Source: Tabrizicola sp. (GTDB lineage: Bacteria; Pseudomonadota; Alphaproteobacteria; Rhodobacterales; Rhodobacteraceae). From it: a DNA stretch of 63,947 nucleotides. This document shows positions 1-9,042 of the stretch, piece after piece; the stretch's first letter is position 1; every line of letters begins with the position of its first letter. A program made the translations under genes and the position numbers. The DNA is taken from positions 1-63,947 of the forward strand of contig JALOTD010000017.1 of the NCBI GenBank assembly GCA_025458105.1, read 5' to 3'. Under the pieces are notes generated by a model. It searched no databases, was not told the DNA's origin, and worked only from the letters and a program-made list of their open reading frames with translations.

Positions 1-82
1 GCGCTTGCAGATCTTCACCGACCTCGGACCCGCGCTGCGTGCCTATGACCGGGCGTGGAGCGCGATCAAGACCGCGCAGTAA
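1..82 (+). CDS. ABC transporter substrate-binding protein, C-terminal end only
   Basis: Only the last 26 codons are present, read from base 2 to the TAA at 80-82. The tail, with the motif [10 protein letters not shown] near its end, looks like the C-terminus of spermidine/putrescine-type periplasmic binding proteins. Immediately downstream lie an ATPase and two permeases of the same importer class, so this is most likely the solute receptor of that system. The assignment rests mainly on context because the fragment is so short. Confidence 0.6.
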   Translation, partial: RLQIFTDLGPALRAYDRAWSAIKTAQ

Positions 83-132
83 AGTGCTCTGGCAGTCCGT
101 CCAGGACTGCCGTTTCGCACCCGGAGACCGCG

Positions 133-1185
133 ATGCCCGACCTTCTGACCATCGCCGCCGCGCGGCGCGCCTTCACCACGCCGGAAGGCAAGACATTTCA
201 GGCGCTTGACGGGATTGACCTCACCGTCGGCGACGGCGAGTTCGTCACTTTGCTGGGCCCGTCCGGGTGCGGCAAGACCACGCTTTTGCGCGCAATCGCG
301 GGTTTCGAGCAGATCGACAGCGGGTCCATCACGCTGGACGGCCGCGACCTGACGCGCCTTGCGCCGCACCAGCGCCCGGTCAACACGGTGTTTCAAAGCT
401 ACGCCCTGTTCCCGCACATGACGGTTGCCCGCAATGTGGGCTATGCGCTTGAGGTCCGGGGCATGGCGCGCAGCGACCGTGAGAGGTGGGTGGCCGATGC
501 GCTGGACAAAGTTGGTCTTGGCGACCTTGGCACGCGCAAGCCGTCGCAGCTGTCCGGGGGCCAGCGCCAGCGCGTGGCCCTGGCACGCGCCATCGTCGCC
601 GAGCCTCGCCTGCTGCTTCTGGACGAACCGCTCAGCGCCCTCGACCGCAACCTGCGTCAGGCAATGCAGATCGAGCTGAAGGATCTGCAGCACCGGCTGG
701 GCATCGCCTTCGTCTTCGTCACCCATGACCAGGAGGAAGCGCTGACCATGTCGGACCGGATCGTGGTGATGCGGTCCGGCCGGATCGAGCAGGCGGGTGC
801 GCCGCGCGACATCTTTCGCCGCCCCGCGACCCGCTTCGTGGCCGAGTTCATCGGCGAGACGAACCTGTTTGCCGGACGCGTTCAGAACGGGACACTGGTC
901 ACTGATGCAGGGCAGCGGATCGATTTGCCCGCCGGCACGCCCGAAGGTCTGGCCACCGCCGTTTTGCGTCCAACCGACTTTGCGCTTGGCACCAGCGGCA
1001 TCCCGGGCCGCGTCACCCGCGCCGTCTATCTGGGGGCCGACCTTCACCTGCATGTCGCGCCGGACAGCGGCGGCCCGGACATCGGGGTCGTGGCCCGCGA
1101 TGCCGCGAACGCGCCCAGGAATGGCGACAGGGTGACCCTGGCCTATGACCCGGCTTCGGTTCATGTCATGGCGGGCGTGGCATGA
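133..1185 (+). CDS. Polyamine-type ABC transporter ATP-binding protein (PotA-like)
   Basis: This 350-residue cytoplasmic ATPase powers import by the two permeases that follow. Walker A (GPSGCGKTT) lies at about residues 42-50, the Q-loop glutamine at 88, the LSGGQ signature at 140-144, Walker B (LLLDEP) at 161-166 and the switch histidine at 198. The C-terminal third has the TOBE-type regulatory domain usual in the PotA/PotG/FbpC group. The ATG at 133 is preferred over an upstream in-frame ATG at 55 because GGAG sits at 123-126 and the family begins here. It overlaps the next gene by ATGA. The substrate cannot be fixed from sequence; putrescine, spermidine or a related cation is an inference. 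Confidence 0.93.
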   Translation: MPDLLTIAAARRAFTTPEGKTFQALDGIDLTVGDGEFVTLLGPSGCGKTTLLRAIAGFEQIDSGSITLDGRDLTRLAPHQRPVNTVFQSYALFPHMTVARNVGYALEVRGMARSDRERWVADALDKVGLGDLGTRKPSQLSGGQRQRVALARAIVAEPRLLLLDEPLSALDRNLRQAMQIELKDLQHRLGIAFVFVTHDQEEALTMSDRIVVMRSGRIEQAGAPRDIFRRPATRFVAEFIGETNLFAGRVQNGTLVTDAGQRIDLPAGTPEGLATAVLRPTDFALGTSGIPGRVTRAVYLGADLHLHVAPDSGGPDIGVVARDAANAPRNGDRVTLAYDPASVHVMAGVA

Positions 1186-2057
1186 CACCCCGAACACGCG
1201 GCCACCTTGCACTTCTTCTCTCGCCGGTCACGCTTTTCCTGAGCGTGTTTTTCCTTGGGCCGCTGATCATCATCGCGGTCTATTCCGTCCTGACCCCAGG
1301 GCTTTACGGCGGGGTGGAGTGGTCGTTCTACCACTGGAACTTCGGACGCATCTTTGGCTGGGCCGACGGGCTGGTCGAGGTCTTTGAGCCCGTCTACCTG
1401 CAGATCCTCCTGCGGTCGCTGGGCCTTGCTTTTCTGACGGTGATCATCTGCCTGATCCTGTGCTATCCCGTCGCGTTCTGGATCGCCCGCCTTCCGCAGC
1501 GCGCTCGGATAGTCTTTCTGTTCCTGATCACCCTGCCCTTCTTCGCCAGCCTGATCGTCCGCCTCTACGCCTGGCTCTTGATCCTGAAGCCCTCGGGCCT
1601 GTTGGGCACGGTGTTCAATGCGGTCGGCCTTGAAGCGCCCGAAATCCTTTACACCCAGACGGCGGTGATCCTAGGCATGGTCTACATCTTTATCCCCTTC
1701 ATGTTCCTGCCGCTGTTCAGCTCGGTCGATACGCTTGACCGCAGTCTGATCGAGGCTTCGGCCGATCTGGGCGCCAAACCCTGGCAAACCTTCGTGAAGG
1801 TCATCGTGCCACAGACGCTACCCGGCATTGCGGGCGGTTCGGTGATCGTCTTCATCCCTGCGGTCGGCAACTTCATTGTGCCGGATGTCCTGGGCGGCGC
1901 GCAGGGGCTGATGATCGGGAACATGGTAGAGCAGCAGTTCCTCTCCTCGCGCAACTGGCCCTTCGGGTCGGCGCTGGCGATGGTGATCATGGCCGTGGTC
2001 CTGGCGGCGCTGATGCTGTTCACCGCGCGGGCCTGCAAGGCGGGGGCCGCGCGATGA
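1182..2057 (+). CDS. ABC transporter permease, PotB-like
   Basis: An inner-membrane permease of 291 residues with about six hydrophobic segments, the first at roughly residues 10-33. The cytoplasmic coupling (EAA) loop reads [20 protein letters not shown], the signature of binding-protein-dependent permeases that contacts the ATPase. It starts inside the stop codon of the ATPase gene (ATGA) and overlaps the next permease gene in the same way, so the genes are translationally coupled. Size and order match PotB of the spermidine/putrescine class. Confidence 0.92.
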   Translation: MTPRTRGHLALLLSPVTLFLSVFFLGPLIIIAVYSVLTPGLYGGVEWSFYHWNFGRIFGWADGLVEVFEPVYLQILLRSLGLAFLTVIICLILCYPVAFWIARLPQRARIVFLFLITLPFFASLIVRLYAWLLILKPSGLLGTVFNAVGLEAPEILYTQTAVILGMVYIFIPFMFLPLFSSVDTLDRSLIEASADLGAKPWQTFVKVIVPQTLPGIAGGSVIVFIPAVGNFIVPDVLGGAQGLMIGNMVEQQFLSSRNWPFGSALAMVIMAVVLAALMLFTARACKAGAAR

Positions 2058-2848
2058 AGATCTCGCTTACCGCCTTTGCGGGCCTGTTCTTCCTGTTCAT
2101 CTATGCGCCGCTGATCGTCATCGTGGTCTATTCGTTCAATTCGAACCCAGTGAACATGCTGGTCTGGGACGGCTTCACGCTGGACTGGTACAAGGGCCTG
2201 TTCGGGATCGGCGAGCGCACGCTCGACCCCAACCAGCGCGCCGTCTATCTGGAATCGACCCCGCAACTCATTGCCGCGCTGAAGAATTCACTAACGGTGG
2301 CGGCCGTCACGACCCTCTTCTCCACCCTCGTCGGCACCGCCACAGCGCTGGCCGTCACCCGCTACAGGTTCCGCGGTCGCACAGTTTATACCGGGGGCAT
2401 GATGCTGCCGATGATGATGCCCGACATCGTGCTGGGCGTTGGGCTGCTGATCTTCTTCTCGACCATCGGGATGCAGCTCAGTCTTTTGACCATCATCATC
2501 GGGCAATGCACATTCCTGACCAGCTACGTCTTCATCGTGGTGCAGGCACGGCTTGCGGGCCTTGACCCCGCGCTGGAAGAGGCTTCGGCCGACCTTGGCG
2601 CGAACGAATGGACGACATTCCGCAAAGTCACCCTGCCGCAGCTGGCCTTCATCATCTCGATGGATGACCTGGTGATCACCTACTTCATCTCGGGGACCGG
2701 GTCGCAGACGCTGCCCACGTTCATCTTCTCGATGGTCCGGCGCGGCGTGAAGCCCGAGATCAACGCCATCGCGACGCTGATCATCCTCGCCTCGATCATC
2801 ATCGCCGCCCTTGGCCTGTGGCTGAATGCCAGGGCCAGCCGCAAATGA
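2054..2848 (+). CDS. ABC transporter permease, PotC-like
   Basis: Second permease subunit, 264 residues, with an N-terminal membrane helix followed by the periplasmic loop characteristic of PotC-type proteins and several further helices. Its EAA loop reads [20 protein letters not shown]. It pairs with the preceding permease to form the heterodimeric channel. The start overlaps the upstream stop (ATGA), and its own stop overlaps the start of the peptidase gene, so five genes form one tightly coupled transcript. Confidence 0.92.
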   Translation: MKISLTAFAGLFFLFIYAPLIVIVVYSFNSNPVNMLVWDGFTLDWYKGLFGIGERTLDPNQRAVYLESTPQLIAALKNSLTVAAVTTLFSTLVGTATALAVTRYRFRGRTVYTGGMMLPMMMPDIVLGVGLLIFFSTIGMQLSLLTIIIGQCTFLTSYVFIVVQARLAGLDPALEEASADLGANEWTTFRKVTLPQLAFIISMDDLVITYFISGTGSQTLPTFIFSMVRRGVKPEINAIATLIILASIIIAALGLWLNARASRK

Positions 2849-3933
2849 AGGATGCCACCGTGAAGCCTCGCGCACGTGATCTTGGCCTGCCCTTGCCAGG
2901 CACACCGGGCCCCCTGAACGCCATCACCGATGTGCCGGGCATCGAGGTTGGCTTCTGCACCCTGACCGACCCCGCCAGGGGGATCCGCACCGGCGTCACC
3001 GCCATCCTACCGCGAGGCTCCGGGCCCGACCCGCGCCCGGTGCGGGCAGGCCATTACGCGCTGAACGGCAACGGCGAGATGACGGGCACGCACTGGATCG
3101 ACGACGCGGGCACCTACCTTGGGCCGATCCTGATCACCAACACCCACGGCGTCGGGGCCTGCCACACCGCCGCCACGCAATGGATGATCGAAACCTATGC
3201 CGACTACTTCCGCACGCGGCACGCCTGGGCCATGCCCGTCGTGGCCGAGACCTACGATGGCGTCCTGAACGACATCACCCGGCTGAGCATCACTCCTGAC
3301 CATGCGATGACGGCACTGCGCTCGGCGCGGCGGGGTCCGGTGGCTGAAGGCAGCACCGGCGGGGGGAACGGGATGATCGCCTACGAATTCAAGGGCGGCA
3401 CCGGCACCTCCTCGCGCCGCGTCACCGTCGGCGGCGACTGGACCGTGGCGGCGCTGGTCCAGGCGAACCACGGGATCCGTCCCTGGCTGACGGTCTGCGG
3501 CAAGCCGGTCGGCGCGGCGATGCCGGAGGGACGGCTGATCGAACGGGAGACCGGGTCGATCATCGTGATCCTGGCAACCGATGCACCCCTGTCCCCCCTG
3601 TCCCTGCGCGCTCTGGCGAAACGCGCGGCGCTTGGGATCGGGCGGGGCGGCACACCCGGCGGGAACAATTCCGGAGATATCTTCCTGGCATTCTCCACCG
3701 CCGATGCCGCCGCCATGCCGCAAGTGCGCGGGCCGGTTGAAACCGTCACGCAGCTGAACGCCGAACACCTTGATCCGCTGTACCTGGCAGGGGTCGAGGC
3801 GGTTGACGAGGCAGTCCTGAATGCCATCGTTGCGGGCGAGGACGTTCCGACGGTAAAGCCCAGCGGTCTGGTCTGCCGGGCAATTGATATTGAGAAGTTG
3901 GCTACGATCTTCGGTGGTGCGATCCCGGGCTGA
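2845..3933 (+). CDS. P1 family peptidase (DmpA/L-aminopeptidase D-Ala-esterase type)
   Basis: A 362-residue protein of the Ntn-type P1 peptidase family, which is made as a precursor and cut autocatalytically in front of the nucleophilic Ser or Thr. The segment GGNNSGDIFLAFST holds the probable nucleophile, Ser at about residue 276, and GMIAYEFKGGTGTSSR is another family motif. The ATG at 2845 overlaps the TGA of the permease gene and fits the family N-terminus better than the in-frame ATG at 2818. Placement in the importer operon suggests that it processes something brought in by the transporter, such as a small peptide or amide; that is inference. Confidence 0.88.
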   Translation: MKDATVKPRARDLGLPLPGTPGPLNAITDVPGIEVGFCTLTDPARGIRTGVTAILPRGSGPDPRPVRAGHYALNGNGEMTGTHWIDDAGTYLGPILITNTHGVGACHTAATQWMIETYADYFRTRHAWAMPVVAETYDGVLNDITRLSITPDHAMTALRSARRGPVAEGSTGGGNGMIAYEFKGGTGTSSRRVTVGGDWTVAALVQANHGIRPWLTVCGKPVGAAMPEGRLIERETGSIIVILATDAPLSPLSLRALAKRAALGIGRGGTPGGNNSGDIFLAFSTADAAAMPQVRGPVETVTQLNAEHLDPLYLAGVEAVDEAVLNAIVAGEDVPTVKPSGLVCRAIDIEKLATIFGGAIPG

Positions 3934-4049
3934 ACCCCAACCTGCTCTGGTTTCTTTTTCTGGATTTCATGGCATCCGTTGCGTGACAGCAGTCAGTGGT
4001 ACATTGCCCACTGACTGCCGCTTCTTGTCGAGTAAGGACGTGATCTCGC

Positions 4050-4838
4050 ATCTGGGCCAGAAAATGGCGGTTGCAGCAAGGACGAAGACGGCAGGGAAAG
4101 CTTCGGACGACCAGTTAAGGCAAGGTGCGACCTTTCGCCAATCCTCAAGGCGCTCGCCATCGGTCTTGATCTGCCAAGGGCATTTGGAGCTGCGCTTGTC
4201 ATGTTCCCCAGCCTTGATCCGCGCCTTTGATCAAGGGAAGGGATCTGGTGCACTTTCGCGTTCTCTTGCAGTGCTTCTCTGAACCGGTCGGCGCCGTCAG
4301 CCAGCAAACCGTCCACCTTTGGCTGACCGCCGAGCGAGGCCGTTGTGCCGACGTCGTTGCTGACCTTGTCTAGGCACATGAAGGCGTGGATCGGACGCCT
4401 GTCGGCACGGGCGATGCCTTGCAGATTGGCGTTCATGCCACGCCTTGTCCGACCGCACACATATCTCTCTCGATCTCCGTTTTTCCACTATCGATGGCAA
4501 GCTCTTAGCCGGTCGGTGCACCTTGAGAATGGTCACACGAAGCATCACCTTCCTTCGGCCAGCATCCGCGGAGACTCACCGGTCCATCATTAGGTGAAGG
4601 ACCATCGTTCACGGCTTTTCCCGAACCAGTGGTACGCATCCACTCACCTTCACCGCTTTGTGAGGGCACAGCGGACTTCGGAAGGGCCATGCTCCATGGT
4701 GACATCTCGACGGCAACTCATGGCGATGGCAGAAGAGCGTGCCACCCAACAGCCGCCAGCCATCGACACGCAGCTTGCCATGGCTCTTGTAAGAGTAGCG
4801 TCGAGGCTGCGCCTCGCTCAGCCAGATAAGTTGCTCAT
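4050..4838 (-). pseudogene. IS5-family transposase remnant
   Basis: Reading leftwards from an ATG at 4838, pieces align in order with IS5-type transposases: an N-terminal MSN..W.SEAQ part, then KSHGK.RVD, then LRVTILKVHRPAKSL, then RRGMNANLQGIARADRRPIH, then KVDGLLADGADRFREALQ, then after a frame change DKRSSKCPWQIKTDGERLED and finally FVLAATAIFW. There are several stops and at least three frameshifts, and the DDE residues are not all kept. It cannot make an active transposase. Confidence 0.8.
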
Positions 4839-4898
4839 GGGCAACTGTCCGATCATGGCCAGAAACACGCCGAAAACCGAGGAGAAGTGGGTCCTGAC
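4050..4898 (-). mobile_element. Decayed IS5-family insertion sequence
   Basis: The minus strand from the end of fliL carries a whole but badly mutated IS5-type element. The end next to fliL reads GGGTCAGGACCCAC and is preceded by TTA, consistent with the short TNA target duplications of some IS5 groups. Transposase fragments appear in the right order in all three frames. The distal inverted repeat could not be recognised, so the boundary near 4050 is approximate. About 116 further bases separate it from the peptidase gene and show nothing recognisable. Confidence 0.75.
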
Positions 4899-4899
4899 C

Positions 4900-5433
4900 C
4901 TAACTGTCCTGTCGCGCGATTTCGGTGATCAGCACGTCCCTTATAGTCGTCCCCAGGACGAGTGCTGCCGCCTCCTTCAGGCTGGTCCTTAGCACGATCA
5001 GGTTCGATCCGTCGGTAAAGGAGCCGCTGAAGCCCCCTGTGTTCGCATGGTCGAACAAGACTTGCAGGAAGACATCACGCAGCTTCGGTTCCCGTTCGTA
5101 AACCGTCTCGGTGTTTCCTGCCTCCACCTCAAGGGACAAAGACAGGACGACCATCGACGCGACGCGACCTTCTTCGACGACGGGCACGACGAATTGGTTG
5201 TTCAGCTTGACGTACTCGGGCCCGGTCTCGCCGTCAGACCCATGCTCGCCCTCCTCCGTGCTGTGGTTGGCCTCGGCTTCCGCCTCCGCATCGTGGTCGG
5301 CACCCGCGTCATGCCCTGCGTCTTCGGCAGCGTGATCGTCCGGCACCGCCTCCGGCCGCAGGAAAAGACCGGCACCGACGCCTGCACCAAGGCCAACCAA
5401 GGCCAGAATCATGGGGAGCAGCTTGCGCATCAT
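4900..5433 (-). CDS. fliL: Flagellar basal body-associated protein FliL
   Basis: A 177-residue inner-membrane protein associated with the flagellar stator ring. A single N-terminal membrane helix (about residues 4-25) is followed by an Asp/Glu/His/Ala-rich linker (about 30-70) and the periplasmic FliL domain, which ends DVLITEIARQDS. It is the last gene of the minus-strand flagellar operon, two bases after flgH. The stop codon TAG at 4900-4902 is made together with the end of the adjoining IS5 relic, so the natural C-terminus may have been altered by the insertion. Confidence 0.93.
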   Translation of the reverse strand: MMRKLLPMILALVGLGAGVGAGLFLRPEAVPDDHAAEDAGHDAGADHDAEAEAEANHSTEEGEHGSDGETGPEYVKLNNQFVVPVVEEGRVASMVVLSLSLEVEAGNTETVYEREPKLRDVFLQVLFDHANTGGFSGSFTDGSNLIVLRTSLKEAAALVLGTTIRDVLITEIARQDS

Positions 5434-5435
5434 GA

Positions 5436-6158
5436 TCAGAACGGCAGCAGGATGTCGGCGGCCTGCTGGCCATAGGTCGGTTGCTGGAAGTCGCTGATCT
5501 GGCCACGCCCACCATAGGACACACGTGCACCGGCGATCTTGTCATAGGTGATCTCGTTCTGGCGACTGATGTCGATTGGGCGGACGAAGCCCGTCACGAT
5601 CAGCTCGCGCAATTCGTTGTTCACACGGACTTCCTGCTGCCCCTCGATTCGAAGCACGCCGTTAGGCAACTCTTCCACGACTGTTGCCGCGATCCGCAGT
5701 GTCAGCTCCTCGCGGCGCGAGACATTGCCAGTTCCCCGGAAGGTTGAGGACGACGTGCTTTCAAAAGCCTCGGCCATGCTTGCGCCGTCGGGCAATCCTT
5801 CGTCGATCCGCTGTGGGATCCCGAGGAATTCCGGAAGCCCCGACGTGGTGGATCCGCTGCGATTGCGACCTGTGGTGTTCGAGATTGAGGCGCTGTCGTC
5901 AATCTCGATCACGACGGTGAGGATATCCCCACGACGGGCCGCGCGCCTGTCGCCGAACAGCGAGTCTGTCCCACCGCTCCACAACGACGAGGCATCGGAA
6001 GGTGTCGCTGCTGCGACGTCTTCGGGAAGATTGGCTGAATACATGGCGTAGTGCTGGTTCGAGCCTTCAAGACCGGAAAAGTCGGGAGCGCGACCGACTT
6101 GTTCAAGCTTGCCGCATCCGATGAGGACCGCGAGGGCCAGAATTGCGTAGATTTTCAT
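5436..6158 (-). CDS. flgH: Flagellar L-ring protein FlgH (lipoprotein)
   Basis: Outer-membrane ring protein of the basal body, 240 residues from the ATG at 6158. The N-terminus MKIYAILALAVLIGCGK is a lipoprotein signal with the lipobox ending at Cys-15. The body contains SSLWSGGTDSLFGDRRAARR and RRGDILTVVIEIDDSASI, typical of FlgH. An in-frame start further upstream would place 24 hydrophilic residues before the lipoprotein signal and is rejected. It follows flgA by one base, so the P-ring chaperone and the L-ring protein are co-expressed. Confidence 0.95.
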   Translation of the reverse strand: MKIYAILALAVLIGCGKLEQVGRAPDFSGLEGSNQHYAMYSANLPEDVAAATPSDASSLWSGGTDSLFGDRRAARRGDILTVVIEIDDSASISNTTGRNRSGSTTSGLPEFLGIPQRIDEGLPDGASMAEAFESTSSSTFRGTGNVSRREELTLRIAATVVEELPNGVLRIEGQQEVRVNNELRELIVTGFVRPIDISRQNEITYDKIAGARVSYGGRGQISDFQQPTYGQQAADILLPF

Positions 6159-6159
6159 C

Positions 6160-6579
6160 TTAGTCTTCCCATCCGACGTAAACAGATCCGTCCGGTCCGA
6201 TTCGGCCGCTAACGGTAGTGCGTGAGCCAAGGTTCATGATCCGGATCACCTCGCCTTCAGCCCCACGGTCCAGAGCGCGACCCTCAGTGGCTATGGCAAG
6301 ACTTCCGGACAGGTAGATCAGGGGCACGATCTGGTTGCGGTCGATCAGCGTCGGCGGGCCGAGGTCCGACAGCTGCACTGGCTTGCCTGCGTAGATCGCG
6401 ATCCGGGTTTCCAGTCCAAGAACTTGGCCAAGGTCGGTGGCTGCGCCCGGTACGACGGCTGCGACAAGCGTCACATCGTCCGGTCCGATCACCGTCTGGG
6501 CGCGGATGGTCCGCGTCGCGACCAGGCTTTCGGCCAAAGCGGGTTGAGCGGCAAGCAACAGGATCAAGAGTGACCGCAT
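6160..6579 (-). CDS. flgA: Flagellar P-ring assembly chaperone FlgA
   Basis: Periplasmic chaperone of 139 residues needed to polymerise FlgI into the P ring. A Sec signal peptide (about residues 1-16, ending ALA) precedes an SAF-like domain. The FlgA C-terminal pattern GEVIRIMNLGSRTTVSGRI is clear. This is the short form common in alphaproteobacteria, lacking the extra N-terminal domain of enteric FlgA. The start codon overlaps the flgG stop by one base. Confidence 0.93.
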   Translation of the reverse strand: MRSLLILLLAAQPALAESLVATRTIRAQTVIGPDDVTLVAAVVPGAATDLGQVLGLETRIAIYAGKPVQLSDLGPPTLIDRNQIVPLIYLSGSLAIATEGRALDRGAEGEVIRIMNLGSRTTVSGRIGPDGSVYVGWED

Positions 6580-7364
6580 CAGCGCACCTGAGTGGTGGCA
6601 CCGAGCATCTGGTCGGCTGCCGTGATAACTTTCGCGTTCAGTTCATAGCCCCGCTGCGCCTTGATCAGTTCGGTCACTTCCCGCACGGCATCAACCGAGC
6701 TTGCCTCCAGATAGCCCTGCCGAAGGGTTCCAAGCCCCTCCTGCCCAGGCGTCGCCGAGAATGGTGCCCCGGAAGCCGGGCTTTCCAGGAAGAGGTTCGA
6801 CCCGATGGCCTCCAGCCCCTTCTCGTTGGCAAAGCTCGAAAGCGTCAGCTGGCCCAGGAGCTCTGGCTCGACCCTGTCGGAAAAGTCGGCCCAGACTTCG
6901 CCGCTTGGGCTGATGGTCAGACCACGGGCGTCGGTCGGAATGGTGATACCGGGCACCACCGGATAGCCTTCGGATGTGACGATCAGGCCATCGGCAGACC
7001 GTTTCAGTGCCCCGTCCCGCGTATAGCCGGTCAGGCCCGAAGGCAGCTGCACCTCGATGTAGCCGTTGCCGTCAATCGCAAGATCGAGGTCGGCCCCTGT
7101 TGCATCCAGCGACCCCTGACCCAGAACAACCGAGACAGCTGCAGGCCGGACACCAAGCCCGATCTGCACGCCGGTCGGCAGCATCGAGCCATCTGCGGCC
7201 GAGATGCTGCCCGGTCGGGCCATCTGCTGGTAGTGGAGGTCGGCAAAATCGGCGCGGCGGGGATTGTAACCAGTGGTCGACATGTTGGCGAGGTTGTTCG
7301 CCACCACATCCACCTTCATCTGCTGGGCCGACATGCCCGTGGCCGCAATCTGCAAAGCCTTCAT
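6579..7364 (-). CDS. flgG: Flagellar distal rod protein FlgG
   Basis: A 261-residue axial protein forming the distal rod. The N-terminal rod signature ANNLANMSTTGYNPRRADF and the C-terminal helix ELIKAQRGYELNAKVITAAD are both present, and length equals the family norm. It follows flgF with a 9-base gap carrying a plausible ribosome site and precedes flgA with one base of overlap. Confidence 0.97.
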   Translation of the reverse strand: MKALQIAATGMSAQQMKVDVVANNLANMSTTGYNPRRADFADLHYQQMARPGSISAADGSMLPTGVQIGLGVRPAAVSVVLGQGSLDATGADLDLAIDGNGYIEVQLPSGLTGYTRDGALKRSADGLIVTSEGYPVVPGITIPTDARGLTISPSGEVWADFSDRVEPELLGQLTLSSFANEKGLEAIGSNLFLESPASGAPFSATPGQEGLGTLRQGYLEASSVDAVREVTELIKAQRGYELNAKVITAADQMLGATTQVR

Positions 7365-7373
7365 CGAAACCCC

Positions 7374-8081
7374 CTATCGGCCAAGCGCCTGGATCACGCC
7401 GCGGACCCGCTCGTCCTCTGCGTCCAGGAACTTCTGACCCAGTTCGTAGGCACGCTGGACCTCGATCATCCGCGCGATCTCGGACACGGGTTGGACGTTG
7501 CTTTCCTCCAGCATGCCTTGCAGCACGATGCCGTTTTCTACCGGCTCCAGCTCTCCACCGTCGAAAAGCGTGCCCGACTGGTGCCGAAGGGCCAGCGGGT
7601 CCGTTGGGCGCCAGAGGCCGATCTGGGCAATAGGTTCGCCGTTTGATGACAGCGTCCCGTCGCTCGCCATGGCCACTTTGGCATCCGGCGGCACGAAGAC
7701 CGGTGCTCCGCCGGCATCAAGCAACCGATAACCATCGGGCGTGACCAGTTCCCCCTCGGCGTTCGGCGTGAAGGACCCAGCGCGGGTCAGCCGTTCGCCT
7801 TGGGGCGTTTCGACCAGGAAAAACCCTTCGCCCTGGATGGCAAAATCGAAACTGCCGCCGGTCTGGGCGAGCGTCGCTTGGGAAAGATCGACATGCCGAC
7901 CGCTGGCATGGGCCATCGACAGCGAAGGGTCCTGGTCCATCGCCGCGATGAATTCCGAAAAGACCACGCCTTCCCGGCGAAAACCGGTTGTAGAGGCGTT
8001 CGCGATGTTGTTCGCGACCACGCCCATTTCCCGCATCAGCCCGGATTGGCGGTTGAGCGTTGCATATCCCGCAGCGTCCAT
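7374..8081 (-). CDS. flgF: Flagellar proximal rod protein FlgF
   Basis: A 235-residue axial rod protein. VVANNIANASTTGFRREGVV near the N-terminus and IARMIEVQRAYELGQKFLD near the C-terminus are the two coiled-coil signatures shared by rod and hook proteins, and the middle (GSFDFAIQGEGFFLVETPQG) is diagnostic for FlgF/FlgG. It lies between fliQ and flgG with almost no spacing, as in other Rhodobacterales flagellar clusters. Confidence 0.96.
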   Translation of the reverse strand: MDAAGYATLNRQSGLMREMGVVANNIANASTTGFRREGVVFSEFIAAMDQDPSLSMAHASGRHVDLSQATLAQTGGSFDFAIQGEGFFLVETPQGERLTRAGSFTPNAEGELVTPDGYRLLDAGGAPVFVPPDAKVAMASDGTLSSNGEPIAQIGLWRPTDPLALRHQSGTLFDGGELEPVENGIVLQGMLEESNVQPVSEIARMIEVQRAYELGQKFLDAEDERVRGVIQALGR

Positions 8082-8082
8082 C

Positions 8083-8349
8083 TCAGCCCCCAGCGATCTG
8101 CGGCAGGATCGTGCCGTGGAAGAAGGCCACCAGGGTCGACGTCATGAAGCTCATCGAGGCCCAGAAGACCACGACCATGATCGCGGCCTTGGGAACAAAC
8201 GTAAGCGTCATTTCCTGGATCGAGGTCAGCGCCTGGAACAGGCCGACCACCACCCCTGCGACCAGTGCCACGGTCAGAAGGGGTGCGGAAATCAGCACAG
8301 AAACCCAAAGGCCCTGCCGCATGATGTCAAAGATCACCGCCTCGGTCAT
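8083..8349 (-). CDS. fliQ: Flagellar export apparatus protein FliQ
   Basis: An 88-residue inner-membrane protein of the flagellar type III export gate. Two long hydrophobic helices (about residues 15-40 and 52-76) flank the conserved loop ALTSIQEMTLTFVPK. Its start overlaps the end of fliE by four bases, so the two are translationally coupled. Its partners FliP and FliR are not encoded in this window. Confidence 0.96.
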   Translation of the reverse strand: MTEAVIFDIMRQGLWVSVLISAPLLTVALVAGVVVGLFQALTSIQEMTLTFVPKAAIMVVVFWASMSFMTSTLVAFFHGTILPQIAGG

Positions 8350-8636
8350 ACCGGCATCCTCAGGATTTCCTGATACGCTTCGACGACGCGGTCACGGACG
8401 GTCGCCACCGTCTCGACCGCCATCTGCGAGGAGGCGAGCGCCTGCACCAGGGCATGCGGGTCCGCACCACCGGTCATCGCGGCGCGGGCTGTGGCCTCGT
8501 GCTCCTGCAGCGTCGACATCATGTTGCCGGCGACCTTGGCAAAGCCGTCGGTGAGCGCTTCCGCCTTTGGCTGCGGTGCTGCCGCGCTGCGGGCGTTGGC
8601 GTAGGCCTGGGTAACGAAAGAGGTCTTCATATCCAT
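8346..8636 (-). CDS. fliE: Flagellar hook-basal body protein FliE
   Basis: A 96-residue protein linking the MS ring and export gate to the rod. The C-terminal half ALASSQMAVETVATVRDRVV followed by a YQEILRMPV end is the FliE signature. It lies 12 bases downstream of flgC and overlaps fliQ. An ATG two codons further in (8630) is also possible; it changes only two residues. Confidence 0.95.
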   Translation of the reverse strand: MDMKTSFVTQAYANARSAAAPQPKAEALTDGFAKVAGNMMSTLQEHEATARAAMTGGADPHALVQALASSQMAVETVATVRDRVVEAYQEILRMPV

Positions 8637-8648
8637 TCTGGATCTCCC

Positions 8649-9032
8649 CTATCGGCGCAGAAGGTCGAACAGGCTTTGCGTCATCTGACGCGTCTGGTCG
8701 AACATCCTGAGGTTCGCCTCATAGCTGCGCTGCGCTTCGCGCGCGTCAGCGATTTCGATCACCAGATCGACATTCGAGCCGTCATAGTGACCGGTATCGT
8801 CGGCCAGCGGGTGGCCGGGATCGTAGATCTTCACCAGGTCTGTCTGGTCCAACCGCACGCGACCTGGTTCCACCAGGCCGGTCTCCATCGCTTCGGCGAA
8901 GGTCATGACCTTGCGGCGGTAGCCAGGCGTATCGGCGTTGGCAATGTTTTCCGACACGTGACGCAGACGCATGGACTGCGTCTCCATCCCGGCGGCGGCA
9001 AAAGAAAGCGAGCTGATCAGATCGTTGCCCAT
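8649..9032 (-). CDS. flgC: Flagellar proximal rod protein FlgC
   Basis: A 127-residue rod subunit. The N-terminal motif HVSENIANADTPGYRRK and the C-terminal ANLRMFDQTRQMTQSLFDLL helix are typical, and the middle retains the YDPGHPLAD segment. It is the second gene of the operon, ten bases after flgB, with which it forms the proximal rod. Confidence 0.97.
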   Translation of the reverse strand: MGNDLISSLSFAAAGMETQSMRLRHVSENIANADTPGYRRKVMTFAEAMETGLVEPGRVRLDQTDLVKIYDPGHPLADDTGHYDGSNVDLVIEIADAREAQRSYEANLRMFDQTRQMTQSLFDLLRR

Positions 9033-9042
9033 GTCTCAGCCC

